Shown here: piece after piece, positions 6,612 through 11,173 of the stretch
Layout: every line of letters starts with the position of its first letter
Position numbering within the stretch: position 1 is the first letter of the stretch
Source of the DNA: Firmicutes bacterium UBA4874
GTDB lineage: Bacteria > Bacillota > Clostridia > Caldicoprobacterales > DTU083
Direction: 5' to 3'
Length of the DNA stretch: 11,173 nt
NCBI GenBank assembly: GCA_002399435.1
Contig: DHDO01000055.1
Span: 1-11,173 of the forward strand
Made by a program: the position numbers and the translations under genes
The notes under the pieces: generated by a model
The model's input: only the letters and a program-made list of their open reading frames with translations
What the model was told of the DNA's origin: nothing
The model's database searches: none

Positions 6612-8059
6612 TGATTACCCTCCATAATGTTTTCCTGATTTTTATATTTCACACCGATCCGCAGGATCTTTCCGGATGATTCGGTAATCCGGTAATCCCC
6701 GCTCATCTGCAGACCGATCACCCAGATAATGTGATCTTTTCCATCTTCCCTGTCAACCAGCAGTGGAATACGGTCTCTTTCTTCCCTGGGTATCTTTCGG
6801 TCCATAAAAAAATCCTTCAGCTTTTTGGTCCCGTTGAGGCCAAGGGGATGAAACCGGTCCCCGTTCCGGCGCAGCCGAATCCGCAGACTGCCTCTTACCG
6901 CGCTCTCATCCACATAGATACACTCCGGGGAAAAAGCAAAACCCTTTTGCACATCTGTTTCCTCCGCCGTTACAAGGATGCCCGGCTCCTTTAAAAACAC
7001 CGTTCCCGGCACGGGCAGGGGAACATCAAAAAAAGCGGGAGCGTCCTCCTGTCCCGGCTTTCGGAAGCGAAGGACCCCATACCTCTTTTCCACGAGGACT
7101 TCCGGATGAAAAGGAGGCCCGCAGGCACCCGGGATCCTGGTCACAGAGCCGGTCCGGGACTGTCCGGCAAGGGATGCCGCCGCCAGAATGTGAGCGAAGC
7201 CCACTCCGTCCGGGCTTCCCCTCACCTCCAGGATCGCCGTTTGGATCAGACGCTTTTGCACTGCGCTGTGGCAGGAAAGCAGCTGCTTAAGGTCCAGATC
7301 CACAATTCCCTGCTCCCGGGAAGAGCACTCCCGGTACACCCTGCCGCAGTATTCCGCCATAAAATCGTTTTCCTCCCGGACAATCTCTCCCATCCGGGCC
7401 AGGCTGCCTGCAATGTCCGGATTGAAGTCCCGCTCCAGATACGGAATCAGTCCGTTCCGGATGCGGTTTCTGGTATGGGAGGAATCCGCATTGGTGGCGT
7501 CCACCCGGTAGGGCAGTTTGTTTTCCCGCAGGTAGTCCCGGATTTCCTCCCGGGTGACATCCAGCAGCGGACGGATGAGAACGCCCTGCGATACCGGCGC
7601 GATGCCGCACAGTCCCTGCATCCCCGCTCCCCGGATGATGTGATGCAGAATGGTTTCTGCCTGGTCATCCCGGTGATGGGCCGTCGCAATCCGGTCCCCG
7701 TTTACCTGCCGCAAAACCTGGCGGAAAAAATCATAACGAACCAGCCTGCCGGTCTCCTCCTCCGATCGATGGGATTTTGCCGAAAGGGCGCCGATATCCG
7801 CCTTTTTCTGAAAAAAAGGGATGTTCCACTCCCTGCACAGCCTTTCCGCAAACGCAGCGTCTTCGTCCGATGCCCCGCCCCGCAGGCAATGATTGACATG
7901 AGCGGCAAACAGCGTAATCTCCATAGGCTCCTGGTATTCCTTCAGAATGTGAAGAAGCGTCACCGAATCCGGCCCTCCGGACAGACCAACCACGACACGG
8001 TCCCCCCTGGAAAGCATATGCCGGTCCTCCATGTATTTTCTTACCTTTTCTGCCAGCAT
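6584..8059 (-). CDS. tilS: tRNA(Ile)-lysidine synthetase
   Basis: A 491-residue enzyme that attaches lysine to the anticodon wobble cytidine of tRNA-Ile (CAU), converting it to lysidine so that it reads AUA instead of AUG. Seen: the N-type ATP pyrophosphatase P-loop SGGPDS at 27-32, AAHVNHCLRG after it, the AHHRDDQAET motif at 127-136, IRPLLDVTREEI, and the TRNRIRNGLIPYL segment at about 196-208. The C-terminal tRNA-binding domain carries NGDRFHPLGLNGTKKLKDFF at about 399-418. The ATG at 8059 is preferred because a promoter lies within the longer open frame that continues to 8155. The AAGGAGG site is 13 bases from this ATG and only 4 from an in-frame TTG at 8068, so the TTG is an alternative start. 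It overlaps hpt by 28 bases and forms an operon with it. Confidence 0.95.
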   Translation of the reverse strand: MLAEKVRKYMEDRHMLSRGDRVVVGLSGGPDSVTLLHILKEYQEPMEITLFAAHVNHCLRGGASDEDAAFAERLCREWNIPFFQKKADIGALSAKSHRSEEETGRLVRYDFFRQVLRQVNGDRIATAHHRDDQAETILHHIIRGAGMQGLCGIAPVSQGVLIRPLLDVTREEIRDYLRENKLPYRVDATNADSSHTRNRIRNGLIPYLERDFNPDIAGSLARMGEIVREENDFMAEYCGRVYRECSSREQGIVDLDLKQLLSCHSAVQKRLIQTAILEVRGSPDGVGFAHILAAASLAGQSRTGSVTRIPGACGPPFHPEVLVEKRYGVLRFRKPGQEDAPAFFDVPLPVPGTVFLKEPGILVTAEETDVQKGFAFSPECIYVDESAVRGSLRIRLRRNGDRFHPLGLNGTKKLKDFFMDRKIPREERDRIPLLVDREDGKDHIIWVIGLQMSGDYRITESSGKILRIGVKYKNQENIMEGNQCRGMWKEY

Positions 8060-8092
8060 GGAATGCAACCTGCCTCCTTGTTGTTTGCTGTT

Positions 8093-8121
8093 ATTGTAGA
8101 CTTTTTTCCTTTGATTTTCAA
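8093..8121 (-). promoter_or_regulatory. Sigma-A promoter of tilS-hpt
   Basis: The -35 is TTGAAA (8116-8121), the -10 is TACAAT (8093-8098), and the spacer is 17 bases. The predicted start is near 8086, giving a leader of about 27 bases to tilS. Its position rules out tilS starts upstream of about 8086. It lies after the spoIIE terminator, so tilS-hpt can be expressed independently of sporulation. Confidence 0.8.
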
Positions 8122-8181
8122 GGCCGTTCCCTGTTTTGCACGGCTTTTTGCGCATCCGGCGGCATTTTTGACATAGTGCAT

Positions 8182-8216
8182 AAAAAAACAGAGGCAGAAT
8201 GGGCTCTCTTTGCCTC
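8182..8216 (-). terminator. Intrinsic terminator of spoIIE
   Basis: On the minus strand GAGGCA pairs with TGCCTC around a 14-base loop, followed by TG and seven T. An alternative pairing, AGAGGC with GCCTCT, begins 9 bases earlier. It lies about 42 bases after the spoIIE stop. Confidence 0.8.
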
Positions 8217-8258
8217 CGCCTCTTTCGGGTGTACCGGGTTTTCCTGCCGGACCTCCTT

Positions 8259-10655
8259 TCAGCACGGCGTCCAGATCCGGCCCACCAATACGGTCATGTC
8301 GTCCTTTGCCACTCCATCCGTCTGCAGCAGTGCCTCTTCCATAACCGAATCCGCGATTTCCTGCGGATTGATCGTATTCAGGGTGGCAATGAAATCGGCC
8401 AGGGCCCGTTCCCTGTCCCCCATGACGGCAAAAGCGTCCAGAATGCCGTCGGTCACCATGACAATCCGATCCTCGTCCTGAATGGGAGCGGAGATGTTCT
8501 CCAGCTGCACCTCTTCCAGGATTCCAATGGGCAGGGCATCCTGACGAATGATTTCCACCTTGTTCTCCCTGCGCAGAAAGCTGGGAGCACCGCCGATTTT
8601 GATAAAATCCGCCGTACCGCCCACCAGATCCAGAATGCACACATCCGCCGTTGCAAACATTTCCTCCTGGGAACGAAGCATCAGGATGGAATTGATGGTC
8701 TTTACCGTGATGTTCTGATCAAATCCCGCCTCCAGAAAATTTTCCAGAAGAGAAACCACAGCACTGCTTTCTTCCGCCGCCCTGGCTCCGGAGCCCATAC
8801 CATCACTCAGAGCCAGCAGATATTTTCCGTCTTTCACCGGAGCGAAGGAATAACTGTCTCCGGAGGTCAGGATGTCCTGCCTCGGCTTCCGGGCAATGCC
8901 GGTAACCACTTCAAACCGGCGGGCTTCCACCAGATTCAGGGTACAATCCTCCTGCCCGGCCCGGACACATTCCGGGGAAAGACAGCTCATCGGTTTCCCC
9001 ATCACCCGGCTGGCGATATCTTCCACCTGCTTTTGGCATTCCCGCCCGCCCTGACAGGCAGGCTTTACAATGCTGATCTCCGTTGCTCCCCCGGACTTCT
9101 CCAGCACAAGAACTTCCTTTGCGTAGATGCCGCTTTTGTCCAGCTCCAGACGGAGAGCCCCTTCTATATTGTTCCGGAAACGCACATCCATATCCAGTTC
9201 CGCCGCAAGCTGCTTTACCACCTGGCTGACTCCGTCCAGCTGTTCTGCAACCAGATGGCGGCAGTCAAGGATCCTTTGCTGCCAGCTCAGATTGGAACGG
9301 TAGGCATGGTACATGAGGTTCAGATCTTCTGTCAGTTCGCCGCTGTTCAGACATTTTCGGAGCATCGCCGGCGGAAAGTCGCTTTCCTCCGCATAGCCTT
9401 TTTCCTCACATGCCGCAACCAGCTCAAACAGATTACTGTACGTATTATAGAAGTCCCGCTCCCAGCAGCTGCGGTACAGCGGACATCCCTTGCATACATG
9501 CTCCGCCACCTGATCAAAGATCCGGGACAGTTCCTCCTTGCCTTCGGCGGAGTTCCTCTGGGAGATCCTTCCGAACACTTTGGACAGATGATAAAACACT
9601 CCGGCAAACTCCTTCAGCCTGCCCACTGTGAGCTCCTGCACCCTCTTTCCGTAATACTGCTGCTCATCGGCCCTTGCCCAGCCATAATCCACAAACCTCC
9701 GCAAAAAACGGATGCCGCTTTGGGGGATCATAATGAGAAGGGCAATCGCCCCGGCAATCTCCCAGAATGGAAGTATGACAAAGGCGGACCGGTTGATATA
9801 AAATGTCATCAGAATATTGGCAAGCAAAAAAGCGACACCGGATCCCAGCCGTCCCAGATCCCGGAACGTTCCGCCCAGCAGACCGCATATGGCCAGATTC
9901 CCCATCAGAACCGGATCCGGGGTGGAAGCCAGGGACAAAAGAAATCCCACCGTGATGCCGATGGCTGCGCCCGCTCCGGCCCCGCCGATATAGGCAAACA
10001 GCAGGATCAGAAATACGGAGAAAATATTCCGGAGGGAGAGTCCAAACAAATGGATATTCCAAAGTCCGATGATGGCCAGGGAAAAAAAGATGCTGATACA
10101 GATCATTTCCTCATTGGACAGAATCCGCCGGCGGGTTTGATCCCAAAGCACATCCGCCGTCCGGGACAGGATAAAGACCATAACAAATCCAACAATGCTT
10201 TCCAGCAGGCCAATGAGGATTTCATACAGCAGAAATCCGTGAAGGGCAGAAAATGTGATATTGACCAGGAACAGGCAGGCAAAAAGAAGAGTCGCTGCCC
10301 GGAAGGCCGTCCATTTCATGGACCTTTTATTGGCAAGTGCCTGGCCGGATGCAAAAAGCAGCATTGCGGCGACATATTTGACGGCAAACCCGCCAAAGCG
10401 GAAGCTGAGCAGTCCCGCAGTCACCGCCGCAAAAGCGCGGAATCCCCCCTTCTTCCGGTACAGCAGGACCGCAAACAGCGCTGTGCCGAAGGGGGCAATC
10501 TCATCGAACAGAACCGCCCGTCCAATCAGAAAGCAAGAAAAGAAGGTCAGCACGTCCTGCGTCAGGAGCCGGAACGGGAAAGCTGCCGCTTTTTTACGGA
10601 CAGCAACCTGATTTGCAAACAGATTCAACGGGAGGAACGCATCCTTATGGATCAA
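8259..10655 (-). CDS. spoIIE: Stage II sporulation protein E (PP2C-type serine phosphatase)
   Basis: About 798 residues. SpoIIE is a polytopic membrane phosphatase at the asymmetric division septum that dephosphorylates SpoIIAA and so releases sigma-F in the forespore. Seen: a hydrophobic N-terminal region at about 35-315 with roughly ten membrane segments, a central regulatory region, and a C-terminal PP2C domain from about 580 with metal-binding motifs LSDGMGSG (616-623), VTDG (734-737) and KDDMT (784-788). The central region is rich in cysteine: a CxxCx5C cluster at 388-397 and five more between 534 and 571. The start is uncertain. The TTG at 10655 has AGGTGG 8 bases upstream; a GTG at 10667 would add four residues but overlaps that site. 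The gene is monocistronic, with its own promoter and terminator, and sits downstream of tRNA-Met as in B. subtilis. Confidence 0.96.
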   Translation of the reverse strand: MIHKDAFLPLNLFANQVAVRKKAAAFPFRLLTQDVLTFFSCFLIGRAVLFDEIAPFGTALFAVLLYRKKGGFRAFAAVTAGLLSFRFGGFAVKYVAAMLLFASGQALANKRSMKWTAFRAATLLFACLFLVNITFSALHGFLLYEILIGLLESIVGFVMVFILSRTADVLWDQTRRRILSNEEMICISIFFSLAIIGLWNIHLFGLSLRNIFSVFLILLFAYIGGAGAGAAIGITVGFLLSLASTPDPVLMGNLAICGLLGGTFRDLGRLGSGVAFLLANILMTFYINRSAFVILPFWEIAGAIALLIMIPQSGIRFLRRFVDYGWARADEQQYYGKRVQELTVGRLKEFAGVFYHLSKVFGRISQRNSAEGKEELSRIFDQVAEHVCKGCPLYRSCWERDFYNTYSNLFELVAACEEKGYAEESDFPPAMLRKCLNSGELTEDLNLMYHAYRSNLSWQQRILDCRHLVAEQLDGVSQVVKQLAAELDMDVRFRNNIEGALRLELDKSGIYAKEVLVLEKSGGATEISIVKPACQGGRECQKQVEDIASRVMGKPMSCLSPECVRAGQEDCTLNLVEARRFEVVTGIARKPRQDILTSGDSYSFAPVKDGKYLLALSDGMGSGARAAEESSAVVSLLENFLEAGFDQNITVKTINSILMLRSQEEMFATADVCILDLVGGTADFIKIGGAPSFLRRENKVEIIRQDALPIGILEEVQLENISAPIQDEDRIVMVTDGILDAFAVMGDRERALADFIATLNTINPQEIADSVMEEALLQTDGVAKDDMTVLVGRIWTPC

Positions 10656-10663
10656 TATCAACA

Positions 10664-10669
10664 CCACCT
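10664..10669 (-). promoter_or_regulatory. Ribosome binding site favouring TTG start of spoIIE
   Basis: AGGTGG lies 8 bases before TTG 10655. The GTG codons at 10667 and 10664 fall inside or at the end of this site and have no other good site upstream. AGGTGG is imperfect, so the start call is moderate. Confidence 0.5.
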
Positions 10670-10713
10670 AATGAGTTTTTCAGCACTCCGCCTGTGCCTG
10701 GAGAGGTGATGTC

Positions 10714-10746
10714 ATTATAACAGAGCCTGTCCAAATTATTTGTCAA
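10714..10746 (-). promoter_or_regulatory. Spo0A-type sigma-A promoter of spoIIE
   Basis: Consensus -35 TTGACA (10741-10746) and consensus -10 TATAAT (10714-10719) are separated by 21 bases instead of 17. Over-long spacing with near-consensus hexamers is the known hallmark of the Spo0A-activated sigma-A promoters of B. subtilis spoIIE and spoIIG. The predicted start is near 10707, about 52 bases before the TTG start. The -35 itself reads into TGACAAA, one base from the TGNCGAA core of a Spo0A box. Confidence 0.85.
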
Positions 10747-10771
10747 TATAAGGAAGGCTATTTCAAGAACT

Positions 10772-10782
10772 TTACGACAAAA
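10772..10782 (-). promoter_or_regulatory. Spo0A-box-like site upstream of the spoIIE promoter
   Basis: Minus strand TTTTGTCGTAA contains TGTCGTA, six of seven matches to the TGTCGAA Spo0A core, 26 bases upstream of the -35. A weaker candidate, TGACGAG, lies at 10834-10840. The remaining AT-rich sequence between 10783 and 10924 holds no gene I can support. Confidence 0.5.
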
Positions 10783-10924
10783 ACCCATTCAAAACCGGGT
10801 AAAACAAAAATTTCCACCTGTGTGTTCCCCATTCTCGTCAAAATCGGAAAACATTTCGTGTCAGAATTTTTAAAAGAATGGAATACGATTCCTGAAAAGT
10901 TATTTTCAAAGTTTCCCAAAATGC

Positions 10925-10957
10925 AAAAAAAGGCACAGTCCCTGCGGACAATGCCTT
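10925..10957 (-). terminator. Second intrinsic terminator after the tRNA genes
   Basis: On the minus strand AAGGCA pairs with TGCCTT and, after a G-T pair and a mismatch, GTCC pairs with GGAC around a GCAG loop; a run of T follows. It insulates spoIIE from transcription of the tRNA genes. Confidence 0.8.
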
Positions 10958-11005
10958 CGGAAAAAAATCCACTCTGCTATACCCGTGTACAGGAGCATAA
11001 CAATA

Positions 11006-11051
11006 CAAAACCCAGCTCTTCTTTCCGCTTCAAAGGAAAGAAACAGCTGGG
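11006..11051 (-). terminator. Intrinsic terminator directly after tRNA-Met
   Basis: On the minus strand a long stem of CCCAGCT / AGCTGGG continues, past one bulged G, into TTTCTTTCC / GGAAAGAAG around an 8-base loop, followed by TTTTGT. It begins 14 bases after the tRNA CCA end. Confidence 0.85.
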
Positions 11052-11064
11052 GTGTTTTCAAATC

Positions 11065-11141
11065 TGGTAGCGGCGAACGGATTTGAACCGCTGACACTTC
11101 GGGTATGAACCGAATGCTCTGGCCACCTGAGCTACGCCGCC
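11065..11141 (-). tRNA. tRNA-Met (CAT), elongator type
   Basis: A complete 77-base tRNA with encoded CCA. Seen: acceptor stem GGCGGCG with CGCCGCT (first pair G-U), D arm GCTC...GAGC, anticodon arm TTCGG / CCGAA with loop TTCATAC (anticodon CAT), T arm AGCGG / CCGTT with loop TTCAAAT. The anticodon stem lacks the three G-C pairs of initiators, so it is elongator tRNA-Met. A CAT tRNA-Ile2, the substrate of TilS, is a formal alternative, but the body resembles Clostridia tRNA-Met. Only 3 bases separate it from the next tRNA, so both come from one transcript. Confidence 0.95.
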
Positions 11142-11144
11142 AAA

Positions 11145-11173
11145 TGGTTGCGGGGGAGGGATTTGAACCCACG
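11145..11173 (-). tRNA. 3' end of a tRNA, probably initiator tRNA-fMet
   Basis: The last 29 bases of a tRNA cut by the window edge: the T arm with loop TTCAAAT and the 3' acceptor strand CCCCGCA-A-CCA. A72 and the CCCCGCAACCA ending match the known bacterial initiator tRNA, where C1-A72 is unpaired. The T stem appears to have one U-U mismatch. The anticodon is outside the window, so identity is provisional. Confidence 0.7.

Noticed and set aside
8041..8640. Minus-strand 199-codon frame across the spoIIE-tilS junction
   Set aside because: Out of frame with both genes, crosses the terminator and the tilS promoter, and has low-complexity Gly/Arg/Ser composition.
8199..10709. Plus-strand open frame of 836 codons opposite spoIIE
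   Set aside because: It mirrors the codon pattern of spoIIE, has no recognisable domain or good ribosome binding site, and spoIIE on the other strand has full family motifs.
10958..11005. Promoter or small gene between the two terminators after tRNA-Met
   Set aside because: Only about 48 bases, no -35/-10 pair with acceptable spacing, no frame with a ribosome binding site.
10906..11172. Minus-strand open frame of 88 codons at the right edge
   Set aside because: Its N-terminal half is a read-through of the two tRNA genes and the rest crosses the two terminators; a classic spurious tRNA-derived frame.

Overview
The window reads as a chromosomal segment of an endospore-forming Clostridia bacterium, probably Lachnospiraceae-like. 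The reasons are a full-length SpoIIE sporulation phosphatase, Gram-positive AGGAGG-type ribosome binding sites, TTG starts, sigma-A promoters with 17-base spacers, and a moderately GC-rich coding sequence with AT-rich intergenic DNA. The genus cannot be fixed from the sequence alone. Every gene I can support lies on the minus strand, so transcription runs from the right end of the window to the left.

Right part, in transcription order (11173 down to 3355): the 3' end of a probable initiator tRNA and a complete tRNA-Met, followed by two intrinsic terminators. Next comes spoIIE, with a promoter whose TTGACA and TATAAT are 21 bases apart and with a Spo0A-box-like site upstream, then a terminator. 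Next comes tilS (tRNA-Ile lysidine synthetase) with its own promoter, overlapping hpt (hypoxanthine phosphoribosyltransferase) by 28 bases. Next comes ftsH (membrane AAA protease) with its own promoter and terminator, and last recX. The order tRNA-Met / spoIIE / tilS / hpt / ftsH is the arrangement known from Bacillus subtilis, here without the two genes (yabS, yabT) that separate spoIIE from tilS there. This part is conserved core genome.

Middle (3004-3354): a non-coding stretch of about 350 bases carrying two tandem duplications. A 98-base unit holding an intrinsic terminator and a TTGACA-17-TATTAT promoter is present twice, and a 37-base unit is also present twice. In the direction of transcription the order is terminator, promoter, terminator, promoter, promoter, then a gene.

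Left part (3003 down to 1): a less familiar three-gene cluster driven from that region. It encodes a membrane-anchored extracytoplasmic protein with five Ig-like domains and a transglutaminase-like cysteine catalytic domain, an aspartate/glutamate-family racemase, and the N-terminal third of an AMP-forming adenylating enzyme (NRPS A-domain / DltA-like) cut by the window edge. Both gaps between these genes are 44 bases. A racemase beside an amino-acid-adenylating enzyme and an exported transglutaminase-like protein suggests processing of a D-amino acid or cell-envelope modification. That is inference, and it is the most promising candidate here for something undescribed.
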